From: Lytechinus pictus
Taxonomy: Eukaryota; Echinodermata; Echinoidea; Temnopleuroida; Toxopneustidae
Reading direction: 5' to 3'
Assembly (NCBI RefSeq): GCF_037042905.1
Contig: NC_087261.1
Location: 20,351,117 to 20,415,116 of the forward strand
Length of the DNA: 64,000 nucleotides
Made by a program: the position numbers and the translations under genes
In this document: positions 12,833 to 24,700 of the stretch, one piece after another
Layout of the letters: each line of letters begins with the position of its first letter
Position numbering within the stretch: position 1 is the stretch's first letter
The notes under the pieces: generated by a model
Databases searched by the model: none
Told to the model about the DNA's origin: nothing
What the model saw: only the letters and a program-made list of their open reading frames with translations

Positions 12833-14665
12833 CTAGAGAGAAAAAAAAATAGGTTTAGAAAAAAAAAACTATTCATTTATTCATAATGTGATGCATCATT
12901 CAGGTGATCCCCGCCAAAAGGAATTTCTCGTCCAGGCATACATTGAATACGGATTTGGGTCTTTTCACACGTAAATCTTGAATCATCATTGTCAATGATG
13001 ATTGCATGCGTTCTTGATTCTAATCATGTTCTAGTTTGGTTTCACACGTGCTAAAATTCGTCATTAGCCTTATTTTTCACTGGAATCATTCAAATCCCAA
13101 CAATATGGCTAAAATTTTCTGATAGGCTGACCAAATAGGCATGTTAAGCACTTTACTTTTAAGTGCGTATACAAAAAATAATTGACCAATAATTTCAAGC
13201 GCAAAGCGCAAGCTGACATTTCATTTTATCAGACTATTCTGACATGAAAAGGGACGTTTAAAAGGGGTACTTCAGGCTGAAAATAATATGATTTGAACAG
13301 ATAAAGAAATATCAGATAAAAAAACCCCCAAATATTTGATGAAAATCGGACAAGGAATAAAAAAGCTATGACATAATAAAAAAATGCATGATTTCAGTGA
13401 AAAGGTTCTTTGCATGTTTTCATGAATATTCAATTAGCAAATTGGTAATGTCACATCCCCCAATTGTTCTTGTGAAATTGTGTTTATTAAAATGTTGTTC
13501 TCCAAGAATAAAAAAAAAGATTGGCAACTGATTTAATGCAGTAGACAGCCCTTGCTGTAACTTATTTCTTTTTGAGGGAGACATATCTTACAAACATGTA
13601 TGTAATATGAAATGATTTTGATTTAATGTAATAACATAAGAATAATGAAAGTGGGGACATGACATCACCAGCCCACCTATTAAAGGAATATTCTTGACGA
13701 CGTAAATATAACTGTTCTCACAAAATATTGCTAAACTTTAAATTTCGATGACTTCGTTATCAGATTTTGACATTTTGTTTGTTGAAATTTGCTTTATTTA
13801 ATTAGATATAATTATTTCCATTCCGGGGTAACCTTTCAATGAATATGTGTGAACATGCACGATCACGAACTCGTATCTTACTAAACAAACTACGCGAGTA
13901 CAAGGTTCGAGTTGATTTCTTTACGATAGTTCGGATCTGGACATGGGAAGTTACAAGCATTTTTGTAGTCACGAACAAAATGCAGACCTCTACATATCAA
14001 ACTTGACAGTGAGAAATGGGAGCATTAACATTTTTTTTGTACATTGACTTGAAAACAAGACACTGCGTCATTTTGAGTTTGTTATATTCTTATTATGCTG
14101 TACCATCGAACATTGTCATTTCGTGCATTTTTAATGGTTAGAATTTGATCTATACGCCTTAATAAAATGAAATAAGATGAGATCATACTCGTATCAAAAT
14201 GAGTTATATTCATTCAATCTCAATTCTATGGTTATGTTGGAAAGCGGATTCATTCCAATGTGATCATGTTGTAGAGGGCCTATAGGCCTTTAATAAAGAA
14301 AATAAATCACCTTTGCCCCGTGATAAATGCTCTATCATAGTTATCCTTGGTCGATCACAGAAGTCATCTCCAGATCTTGCAAACGCCTGTTTTACAAGGG
14401 AATAATCACTTAGTACTATTGTATAGAACGATCCCATCTGCATACTAAATATCGGTCCATATTTTTTGGCCATGCCGGCGAGGATCTGGTGCGGAGGGTG
14501 TTCCCCGGCGAGGCTGAGCAGGCTACCGATGATCGGCCATTCAGGGGGACCCTTCGGCGGGAAATTGGCTTGTGTTCTCCTTGTCCGGGAACGAATCAAC
14601 ATCAAGCTAACAAGGAAAGTTACCAGCCCCAGAAGAAACGTTGTAAGGCTTATCCAGAGAGCCAT
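11852..14665 (-). CDS. Cytochrome P450, CYP2-clan (copy A), lacking terminal heme exon
   Basis: Heme monooxygenase of the ER membrane, CYP2 clan; substrate unknown. Two exons on the minus strand are joined in phase 1: 14665-14311 and 12832-11852. The start is ATG 14665. Residues about 5-25 are a hydrophobic anchor, followed by a basic stretch and a proline-rich hinge (NFPPKGPPEWPIIGSL). The oxygen-binding I-helix AGTETT is at about 311-316, the K-helix ExxR (EIQR) at 368-371, and an NPDRF motif follows. The protein reaches ELIPFSI at residue 445 and then a good donor (GTAAAT), exactly where copy B splices to its heme-cysteine exon. No exon encoding the GRRRCMG part was seen in 7.9-11.85 kb on this strand. 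Copy A is therefore a partial gene, a pseudogene, or has a distant or mis-assembled last exon. It is divergently oriented to copy B, about 5.8 kb away. Confidence 0.85.
13260..13838. mobile_element. Fold-back element in P450 A intron 1
   Basis: The left arm from AAAGGGGTACTTCAGGCTGA (with TTGATGAAAATCGG inside) and the right arm ending in TTCCGGGGTAACCTTT are complementary. Related copies are at 32149, 35185 and 60476. Confidence 0.6.
14311..14665 (-). CDS. P450 A exon 1
   Basis: 355 nt: 118 codons plus one base. It encodes the membrane anchor, the hinge and the A-helix region, ending GKG. The donor is AAAG|GTGATT at 14310-14309. It matches exon 1 of copy B in length class, final residues and phase. 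Confidence 0.88.
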
Positions 14666-14977
14666 CCTGACCGGTGCCTATAGACGTCCTCCTAGAATGC
14701 ATGAAACTCGCAAAAATGTCGACTTTGCATGTCACGCCAGCTGGAACCGCGTTTAAATGTGAACAGCACCTTGCGTATATAGTCTAGCCCTCAAACATTG
14801 TAAAACCAAGAAGATTCTATGACTGGAGTTCCAACAGGCAACAAATTTATTCAAGCAGCTGTTCATTTCTAAAGAAGCACAAAAGAAAGAACGGCAATTA
14901 GGACCCTTTTGATGTTCAGCTTCGAAACCGCCAGTTTCATTGAAGGAATCCGAGGGGTGACATTTTACAAATATTTC

Positions 14978-15824
14978 ATTTGTATCGATTTTCCATCTTT
15001 CATATTAATAACCAAACTGAAATTTGAATGCATGACAAAATATCAATAACCAAGCACTATTACGACGAGATATTTGCCCAGATTATATCAATTAACCTGT
15101 AATTAGTGAAAAAAGAAAGAATTTGACCTTTACTGAAACCAGATTTTAACACTCTTCCGATCGTTTGCGGCGAATGAAAATTTCAAATGTGGTCGGTGGA
15201 ATATTGTTGTTCATTACTGTATATGCCAGATTAGTGCCCGCACGTGCCCAGTCGAGCAAATTTGAGACATATTTCAGGACATATTGCATAGTTTATTTTT
15301 GCATGCCTCCGAATTATGTACTACACATATAACCAGACCAAGATGCGGCGAAAAAGTAATTATCATCACAAAAGCATATTTCCCTTTCTGTATGACCTAT
15401 AGCTGCGGAGTCATGCGGGAATCATTTGTCTACACAATTGCAAGAGATGTTGAGCAAAGTGCATGCCTGACATACTTTCTGCTGGCGGCTTTGAAGCTTG
15501 TTCAAAGGGATTTTGTTTGCTGTTACTCCATCTCATTTAAACCTCCTTGGTAAAACCATGGACCTATAATAAATGGACGATTAACGCGATCATTCTTTTG
15601 ATGCAATCATAGTCGCCGTCTCCTGATTATGTGCATATTAATGATAACATACAGGTGCTTTGACAATAGCGACTACCAAGGCGAATCTGATCTTCACAAA
15701 GGAATGTTTTGCTCTTTTTCCTTTTGTTGGCTGATGTCTTGTAGCAGAGTATACCTTTCAATTAAGATGTTTCAGATTTGGAACAGCAAATTGAGAAGCA
15801 GACGATTTTTGTGATATCAAATTT
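14978..15824. repeat. 847-bp tandem duplication, unit 1
   Basis: The unit begins ATTTGTATCGATTTTCC and is followed immediately by an apparently identical second unit at exactly +847. The 89- and 61-residue open frames are identical in both units. They have no recognisable homology and are not called as genes. Confidence 0.92.
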
Positions 15825-16674
15825 ATTTGTATCGATTTTCCATCTTTCATATTAATAACCAAACTGAAATTTGAATGCATGACAAAATATCAATAACCAA
15901 GCACTATTACGACGAGATATTTGCCCAGATTATATCAATTAACCTGTAATTAGTGAAAAAAGAAAGAATTTGACCTTTACTGAAACCAGATTTTAACACT
16001 CTTCCGATCGTTTGCGGCGAATGAAAATTTCAAATGTGGTCGGTGGAATATTGTTGTTCATTACTGTATATGCCAGATTAGTGCCCGCACGTGCCCAGTC
16101 GAGCAAATTTGAGACATATTTCAGGACATATTGCATAGTTTATTTTTGCATGCCTCCGAATTATGTACTACACATATAACCAGACCAAGATGCGGCGAAA
16201 AAGTAATTATCATCACAAAAGCATATTTCCCTTTCTGTATGACCTATAGCTGCGGAGTCATGCGGGAATCATTTGTCTACACAATTGCAAGAGATGTTGA
16301 GCAAAGTGCATGCCTGACATACTTTCTGCTGGCGGCTTTGAAGCTTGTTCAAAGGGATTTTGTTTGCTGTTACTCCATCTCATTTAAACCTCCTTGGTAA
16401 AACCATGGACCTATAATAAATGGACGATTAACGCGATCATTCTTTTGATGCAATCATAGTCGCCGTCTCCTGATTATGTGCATATTAATGATAACATACA
16501 GGTGCTTTGACAATAGCGACTACCAAGGCGAATCTGATCTTCACAAAGGAATGTTTTGCTCTTTTTCCTTTTGTTGGCTGATGTCTTGTAGCAGAGTATA
16601 CCTTTCAATTAAGATGTTTCAGATTTGGAACAGCAAATTGAGAAGCAGACGATTTTTGTGATATCAAATTTATT
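15825..16674. repeat. 847-bp tandem duplication, unit 2
   Basis: Second copy, diverging from unit 1 only after 16674 (TATTATTATCG versus TATTTGTATCG). No mismatch was noticed. Confidence 0.92.
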
Positions 16675-17825
16675 ATTATCGATTTGCACGCTTCTGCACA
16701 CTCATAATGACTTTTCTAACAACGAGAGGGGGACGACCCCTACAAGAAACCGACCATGTTTCTCTGGAATATTATGAGGAAATCTTTAAAATTTGATTAT
16801 AAATTACAATCAATCAATTTCATTTTAGCCTCTATCTTGAAATATTCATACATTTTTCCAAATAAAAACCATGGAACTAAGATAACCATTTGTAAACCAG
16901 AACTGCACATTAATTTCCGAGAATTCAGGTAATTTATTACCTTCTGCGCATACAATTTGTCTAATATTAAATGTCTAATCACCGAAAGCTTCTGTAACTC
17001 ATGGTTTAATTGACGGCGACCATGATGGTATCACAGGAGATAAATATGAAGAGAATGTTATTCACATGACAATGACAGTCAGATGTTAGTGAATTCATTA
17101 ACTAACCGATGAATGTCCAGCTTTCATAGGTCCATGGTAAAACGTACGTACATGTACTGCATGCTTACCGCTGCGCCCACTCGCCGCTAACCATTAACCT
17201 GTCCCCCCCCCCCCCACCGAGGGGCCAAGGCCATGTGTGAATAAGGATAACAATAATAAACAAACCCAAGTGCTGTGAATCAATAATGCAAAAGATGAAT
17301 AATAATTGGCCAACATTTACAAGTGGGAATAAAAAATACTATAAAACGATGTATCTTCCAATGAATGTTACCAGTGTTTTATCAGATATATTTTGTATTC
17401 ATGCCTGATTGCACAAAAATGGCGTTCAAATTGGAATACTGGAAACGCAACACGAAATTAATAAAACAGTGTTTTTTAATTCATAAGATGTGAAAATAAT
17501 GAATGAATGCACGTAAAAATGTGTGAGTGTTGAATAGCATAAACGGGAGTCCGCACTTAAGACACGTTGGTTTTGATAATAAAAAAGGAAAGAAAGAGAA
17601 ACAAGTGGATGAAGATTACCAAAAATAAAACTAACAATTTTATGAATGTTTATGTTTTGATCTCGCGTCGCCGCATGCGAACAGTTGTCAAGTATGTCAT
17701 GAAAGAAAATTTTCCATATTTTAATAATTTATGTTATACCAGTGATGGTCCAGAAGTCAAATCATAGTGAGATAAAATAAGACTGTTTATTAATCCTTAA
17801 TCAGGAAGGTATACAGTTTAATAGA
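16675..17825. other. Intergenic between the divergent P450s
   Basis: Nothing coding. ATAGGTCCATGGT near 17128 mirrors ACCATGGACCTAT near 15554 and 16401. A poly-C run lies at 17203-17216. Confidence 0.4.
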
Positions 17826-18073
17826 GGACGCACCATTAGATACCCAGGGGGGGGGGGGGGGGCTGGAAGTTGGGGTTGATGCAATTTTGTTCATTAGTCC
17901 ATTGAGACAAGTTATTTTTTGCACCTTTCATTTGTTTGATTTGTCAGTGGACCAATTTTTTTTTTACTCTGATGGTGAGTCAAGTTTTTTGTTGTTGCTC
18001 ATATAGCAAGTCAGGTTTTTTGTGTGTGTGTGGAAAAAAAACTTCCACCCCCTGGATATCTAATGGTGCGTCC
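17826..18073. mobile_element. MITE, GGACGCACCATTAGATA ends
   Basis: GGACGCACCATTAGATA at the left and TATCTAATGGTGCGTCC at the right are near-perfect inverted repeats, followed inward by G-rich and C-rich runs. 248 bp, non-coding. Confidence 0.75.
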
Positions 18074-18114
18074 CTAATACAGCTCTGACGTTTGACAAGA
18101 TGCCTACCCAGGTA

Positions 18115-18381
18115 CAATACAGCGTTGGACCAACGTTGGATCAACGTTGGGAATTTTTTTCCCAACGTTGCCTCAACGTTGGCAGGCAAACGTTGCATCA
18201 TCGATAGAAGTGCACGCGCATACATCGTCAGACCAACAACATTTCCAACGTCAGTTCAACGTTGTCCAGCAACAATGTTTCAGCGTTGTCTGGTAACGTT
18301 GATCCAATGCTGGCTAAATAGTCAAATACAACATTGCTACAACGTTGGTAAGCAACGTTGCATCATCGATAGAAGTGCACG
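18115..18381. repeat. AACGTT-rich satellite, block 1
   Basis: Short CCAACGTTGG-type motifs every about 12-25 bp, organised in higher-order units of about 170 bp. Each unit contains CATCATCGATAGAAGTGCAC, then CATACATCGTCAGACCAACA. The array continues at 18921 after the transposon insertion. Confidence 0.8.
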
Positions 18382-18920
18382 CCCGGGGGGGGGGGCACTC
18401 AGTATATAATGCATAGTGGGTATGTGCCGCGGAGGGGACCCCCATTTTTACACTCAAATTTCCGTTCCAAGGCCATAGCATTTTTGTCTTATTTAGAAAA
18501 ACATCAAAGAAAGCCGCTCCAAAGCATAGCATTATCTTCTTATCGAGAAAAAAGAAGAAAGAAATCCGCTCCAAAGCTTCGCATATTTTCCGTTTCGCCG
18601 TTCCGGCCACATTGATCTGCTACAATGAGCCGCGATTTTGGTGAAAAGAGGCCACAGAGCGCTGTCCGACCATCGCCTCTGCGCTAGCGCACCCGGCGCC
18701 CGTGCCACCGGGCTAGCTGCATGCACGTTCCATAGGGATGCATACGCACTCACACGCAGGCAACCCGTTCCAAGGACCCCCGTTTTCACAAACATTGTAG
18801 TTCCGAAGCCCGTTCCGAGGACCCTCCTTTTTACAATAAGCCCGCTCCAAGGCCCCCGTTTTTTGTCTCGCCCGCGGCACATACCTACTACTTTTTTGGT
18901 CGAGTGCCCCCCCCCCCGGG
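18382..18920. mobile_element. 539-bp transposon with CCCGGGGG ends and 8-bp TSD
   Basis: The ends CCCGGGGGGGGGGGCACTC and GAGTGCCCCCCCCCCCGGG are inverted, with inner GTATGTGCCGCGG/CCGCGGCACATAC continuing the pairing. Flanks 18374-18381 and 18921-18928 are both AGTGCACG. A sibling satellite unit at about 18192-18245 carries the uninterrupted site. No transposase. Part of the right half recurs at 35884-35980. Confidence 0.88.
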
Positions 18921-19221
18921 AGTGCACGTCCATACATCGTCAGACCAACAACATTTCCAACGTCAGTTCAACGTTGTCCACCATTAATGCTCCAACGTTG
19001 GTATAATGTCGGCTGGGTCATCAATAACAGCGTCGCTGCAACGTTGATGGGCAACGTTGAAGCAGCGATGGACGTGCACGTGCATACATCGTCAGTCCAA
19101 CTATGTTTACAACGTTGGTTCAACGCTGTCCAGCAACAATTCTCCAACATTGTCTGGCAACATTGCTCCAACATTGTTACAACGTTGTCACAACGTTGCT
19201 CCAACGTTATTCCAACGTATG
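18921..19221. repeat. AACGTT-rich satellite, block 1 continued
   Basis: Same higher-order unit resumes after the target duplication (CATACATCGTCAGACCAACA), followed by a third unit near 19065 with GGACGTGCACGTGCATACAT. Confidence 0.8.
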
Positions 19222-19654
19222 GCAGTAATTAACAAAACATTAATTGGTTTCAAGGTGAAGTCCACCATTACAACTCTACACTCTAATCCTTATCATCATG
19301 TCTTATTCTATCCTAAAATCCTACATCCTAATCCTACGTCCTATTCCTATCATCCTACACCTATCCAATGAATCCTGTCATTGACTCCTATATACAGAGC
19401 AACTTTGATATACTTGGCAGAATACAGTTAATATAATTTTCCACACTTAACCTTGAAAATTTCACTTAGAATAATATGTTTTGATTATAAATGATATGGT
19501 AATGGAGCCACATATTTTCTGAAACTTTTCATGGTGGAAATATTGAATAAACATACATACTCTAATTATTATAGCAATATTACCTAAAATTTTGGTCATT
19601 TACTGATGTAATGAATATTCATGAGTGCATAATCATTATGTCCAGATGAGGCAG
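19222..19654. other. Spacer between satellite blocks
   Basis: A short ATCCTA-rich minisatellite at about 19280-19372; otherwise unique AT-rich sequence. Confidence 0.4.
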
Positions 19655-19830
19655 GTATGGCAGCGTTGGTCCAACGTTGGGTGACGTTGATCCAACGTTG
19701 GTCTAATGTTGGTCCAATGTTGATGGAAAGTTGATTCAACTTTAGTCCAACGTTGGCGTAAACGTTGATTCAATGTTTGTCTAATATCGGTTAAATGTTG
19801 TTGTAACGTTGATTCTTTGTTGGTCTAATT
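19655..19830. repeat. AACGTT-rich satellite, block 2
   Basis: GTTGGTCCAACGTTGG-type repeats, decaying rightwards to GTTGTAACGTTGATTC. Same motif as block 1 with shorter spacing. Confidence 0.7.
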
Positions 19831-20427
19831 TTAAACAAATCCAATGATGCGCCATCTCCATCAAACAGTTTTAAACACTGTGCCATCATCATCTGTAACC
19901 TGTTCATGATTCTGTCAAAAAACATTACAACTATTATTACAGCTATTCATTTCTTTTCATTCTTTCTGTTACAAGTCTCTTCACATAATTAAGAGAAATC
20001 AAGAGAATTACGTGTGATATTTATTGAGGCCTTTGTAGCATTCAAACTTTTTTGACATCCTCTTTTTCTCAAACAAGACTAAAACCAAAAAAACATATGC
20101 ATATGTAATAAGAATTAAGATGTATTACATTTTCTTGAGAGTTGCAATATATGTTTCTGTCTACAACTGTTTAATGACTCGGTATGCAATGCCAATTACA
20201 ACGTCAGTAATCATCACAAAAACTCAGTATTCACATCGAAACTTGATGACAAAAAGAGGCATTTGTGCAAGGCAGTAAATGATGGGTCAGTGAGCGCTGC
20301 ATGTAGTTACGCAACGTATAGACAGATATATATTCAGATAGATAATTAACGATCGATCTTCGACATTGTGCAAACAATATACCGGATCATCTGTACACTC
20401 GCGTTTGGACTCTGGAGATGCATGTAC
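19831..20427. other. 5' flank of P450 B
   Basis: No repeat or ORF recognised. It probably contains the P450 B promoter, but no clear TATA box is seen apart from the palindrome at 20428. Confidence 0.35.
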
Positions 20428-20450
20428 CATAGAGCTATAATAGCTCTATG
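20428..20450. promoter_or_regulatory. Perfect palindrome just upstream of P450 B start
   Basis: Arms CATAGAGCTA and TAGCTCTATG are separated by TAA, and the structure is flanked on both sides by CATGTAC (ATGCATGTAC in extended form). It ends 13 bp before the ATG. The centre, CTATAATAG, resembles a TATA element, but the distance to the ATG is short. It could be a cruciform or operator-like site, or a tiny insertion footprint. The role is inferred only. Confidence 0.35.
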
Positions 20451-20463
20451 CATGTACTAAACG

Positions 20464-20851
20464 ATGTATGCGGCAATAGAGAAGATGTCAGCGTCTCTCA
20501 TCCAAATTGGCCTCACGCCATTCATATTATCTGGTTTGATAGCATTCTTGCTATCATTCATTCTGGTTCGATCGGGAAGGACTAAGAAATACAGCAATCT
20601 ACCACCCCGTGGCCCTCGAGAATGGCCGGTCCTCGGGAGCCTACCAAGTCTGGCAGGCAAAGACATGCCACATGTTATCATCGCAAACATGGCCAAGAAG
20701 TATGGACCTATCTTCAGTATGCAGATGGGATCGTTCTATGCGGTAGTGCTTAGTGATTATTCTCTTATTAGACAGGCGTTCACGAAATCTAATGATGAAT
20801 TCAGTGACAGACCGAAGATCACGATGATTGAGAACATAGCAGAAGGAAAAG
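20464..20851 (+). CDS. P450 B exon 1
   Basis: 388 nt: 129 codons plus one base. It encodes anchor, hinge and N-terminal helices, ending EGKG at the donor AAAG|GTATGC. A 23-bp palindrome lies just upstream of the ATG. Confidence 0.92.
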
Positions 20852-21746
20852 GTATGCTCTTTTTAGCTTTATTTATTAGTTCATTAATGCAAAAATAATT
20901 ATATTTGAACGTATTAGCATTCCTCGCTTTCACCCTTAACATCTATGTACTTATAACGTCTATGTCTATAATGGTATTGTATTATTAAAGTTACGCGGAT
21001 AATAAAGAAAATGACACGCGTTATTAACCCTTAACGTGCCATGAACACATATCTATGCATCCACTGGAGTGCCATGAACACATTTTCGTGCAATGGTCAT
21101 ACAGCTATTGTTATGCCTATTGAATTTTGAGGAGTGCATTGCATGCATGAGTGATTCCATTATTCAGTTCAGCTTATGGACAAGAGGTTTAACATTATTG
21201 TCTCCGGAGTGATTCGCTTTTTTCATAAATAAAAGAATTAAATATAGACTCTGAAAAAAAAATATGGCACGCGCTGATTACAGCGAATGGCACATTTAGA
21301 GTTAACAAATAAGAATGTGTGCACAGATCATAAAATATGTTGGCCGATGGAGTCTGCCCTTATAATGCAAGATTATGGCACGCTGATAGGGAATCAATAC
21401 AAGATATATTTTACTTGATTAAATATATGTTTCTCATCCAATAAACCATTTCACTCAAAGATATTTATATTTCACTTTAAAAAATGTATTCCACTTTTCA
21501 CAAAATTCATTCTACTTTATCAAAAGACATGTTTCGATTTTTTGCCAATATGTGTTTTAGTTTTGCACAAAATTATATTTCACTTCTCACAAAAATCTAT
21601 GTCACTCTTCCAAAAAATATATTTCACTTTAAAACAACATACATTCACTTTTCAAGAAATATGTATTTCACTTTTCAAAAAATGTATTTCACTTTTCAAA
21701 AAAAATATATTTTACCTTTCAAAGAAAATACATTTAACTTAAAAAA

Positions 21747-21784
<38 letters not shown>

Positions 21785-24700
21785 ATTAAAAAAATATATA
21801 TTTCACTATTCACAAATATGTATTTTTCTTTAAAGAATATATACATTTTTAAAAGTGAAATATAAATTTCTTTGAGTGAAATGGTTTAGTGGAAGATGAA
21901 CATATATTTATTCAAGTGAAAAATATCTTGTATTGATTTCCTAACAACGTGCCATACACGATGATCACTGACCATAGACATGCATAGAGATCGCAAGGCC
22001 ATTGCTACAAATGCCCTTTGCAACAACATACGATTTATGAGCAAATTCTGATCAAGATCATCCCTGTACCTGGGCCCCGTCTTACAAAAGAGTTACGATT
22101 GATCCAATCAACCACAACTATGGAAAGCCAACATCTAAATTATTCATGTTCAAAATATTTTCTAGATATGATGTATATTCATACATCCTATGCTACTCTT
22201 TGTTTTCAAAGGAAATTGTGCAAATTTCCTATTAAAAGAGAAAAATATGCCTGATGGATTTCCATATACTTGAGGTTGATTGGATCAATCGCAACTCTTT
22301 GAAAGAGGGAGCCCCGGGGGCTCGTAACGCAAAGCTTAGCAATGATCGTAGAAATTTTTTCTACGAATGATAACATTGACTACAATGTACAATCAGTCGT
22401 GAAAATCAATCGATACTCTTTGTAAGACGGGACCCTGGTGTGACTGGATTCTTATAATCACATCCTAATAAAAATAATTACACTTTGTGGTTAAGAATGT
22501 GCTTCCTTTTCGTACACACTTGAAATATTGGGTAACATAAATGTTGGGCAACATAATGTCCACTGTGTTGGGTAATGTATGTTGATAAAAGAATATTTAT
22601 ATTCTGGGCAATTATTATCCCATTGAGCAAATTTATTACCCAATTATTAGTTTTTATTACCCAATTTGGGCAGATTTTAACCATTAGTTGTGTGGACAGT
22701 ATGTTGCCCAGAGTTGGTTAAAGGTTGGGCATTTCTTTTCCCAACTACTTTAAGAGTGTATACGTACCGTGAACATTTAGGCCTATTTGGTGAGGCGCCT
22801 GTTCAGGGTAGAGGTTATTTATATTCTTCTGTTGTTTTTTTTAAATAACTCGGGTAAATTACCTCATACAATATTGACAAATATTCACTTTTATCGATTT
22901 ATCCTCTTAAAGACTCTACTTTAAACAATGTAAAAAATCATTGAAAATCGGGCATTCTCTCCTTGCATCAAGCCTTGACATACACCATGAATACTGGACT
23001 CATGTTCATCCCTGTTTAATGTTGCTTCAAACATGTGAACTTTGAGAAAACTGATTTTGCGGAGTTCGTATTTTCATAAGCTGTTTATTTGTGAAAACGA
23101 AGAAAGGATAAACGTGATTCTATAACTCATCACTATGTAGCCTAGCTAGTTTGCCTGTAAGGTGATGAGCATGGCATTGAATACAAAATCGTTGTATACT
23201 TTATAAGTTGACAGCATGCGTCACAGGGGCGATGCTGCAGTGGGAGGGGGGGGTGACCCCCACGCCTTCGATTTCTTCTGTGGGTAAATAGGAAACGCGG
23301 AAAACAGTTTAATGGGCCAATGACTTGTCTGTAATCCTGCGTTTCACATTTTATTCAATAAAGAAAAGAAAAATAATTGCGTAACCTTCAGGTCCCCCCC
23401 CCCCCCCGTCAAAATACCCTGGTACCGCCTGTAAAGAATAAATTAGCTATCTCTGCAGACGAGTCATTACTTTCCTATTTATTTCCAGGTTTAATCGTGT
23501 CCTACCTGAGTCAGATGCAGACCGAGCACCGTAGATTCTCACTCTCAGCTCTTCGATCTCTCGGTATGGGGAAGTTTAAAATGGAAGAGACCATCGCGGA
23601 CGAAGCACGAGTTTTAGCGACAAGCTTTTCGAGGAGACGCTCGAAACCTTTCGTACCATTTCATGACATCGTCGTCAGTGTTTCGAATATAATTTGCTGG
23701 TTAAACTTTGGGAGGCGATTTGACTACGACGACGAGGCCTTCAAGGGCATCCTTGAATCTGTCTTTGAAAGCTTTGAGATCGCGGAAATGGCAGGACTCT
23801 TTAACTTTCTTCCATTCTTGAGGTTTTTCCCAGGTAGTGGGGTGAAGCGGATGTTGGAACTCCGAGCGATATTCGATAAATACATGAAACCGTTGGTGTG
23901 GAAAATAAGCGAAGAGCAAGAGAAGGGTCGAAGATCTCCTACATGCTATGTGGAAATGTACACCGAACAGATGATAGAAGCAGAGCAGGAGACTCCTGGT
24001 GACCACACGTTCAGTAAGGAAAACCTGTATAACGCAGTGGCTGATCTTTTCGTTGCTGGAACCGAAACGACTGCAACAACCTTAAAGTGGGCCTTAATGT
24101 ACATGATATTGCACCGAAATGTTCAGGAAAAGGTGCATAAGGAACTAGATGATGTTGTGGGAAGAAATCGGTTACCACGTCTAATCGATAGACCAAACTT
24201 ACCTTACACGGAAGCTACTTTGCTAGAGATACAAAGATTCGCTTCAATCACACCTTTAGGAGTTCCGCATGCGCCTGCGAAAGATGTTGTCCTTAATGGC
24301 TATGATATTCCTAAAGGAACTGTCATCCTACCTAACCTGTGGGCCATTCATCATGACCCAGACCTATGGAAGAATCCTGATGAGTTCAATCCAGAGAGGT
24401 TTCTTGACCCCAAAACCAAGCAGGTTATTCAGAGGGAGGAACTCATTCCGTTTTCTATCGGTAATTGCAAATAATGTGTAAATTTTTCATTCTAAAATAG
24501 AGGAGGCCGGGAGGGATTTTAGGGAGTTTTCGGAAAGCGGCGAAGAGTGAATCCTACAACGCAGCAAATGTGTTGGAAATGCGAGTCAAAACATAATCAA
24601 ATCTTTGTCGAGGGTTGTTGAATCGGAACAGCAGTTTCGTCCGACGTTTCAGAGCTGACCAAAAATCGCAAATACGTCGTTTGTCCAGAGTCACGGACGA

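Noticed and set aside
15284-16661. Two pairs of identical 89- and 61-residue open frames
   Set aside because: They are identical only because the DNA is tandemly duplicated; no domain, splice signal or codon pattern supports coding.
18314-19006. Several ~100-130 codon frames
   Set aside because: They lie in the 539-bp transposon and the satellite and overlap each other on both strands.
23377-23488. N-terminal extension of P450 B exon 2
   Set aside because: It is intronic: the acceptor at 23487-23488 restores homology with copy A, and the extension contains a poly-C run.
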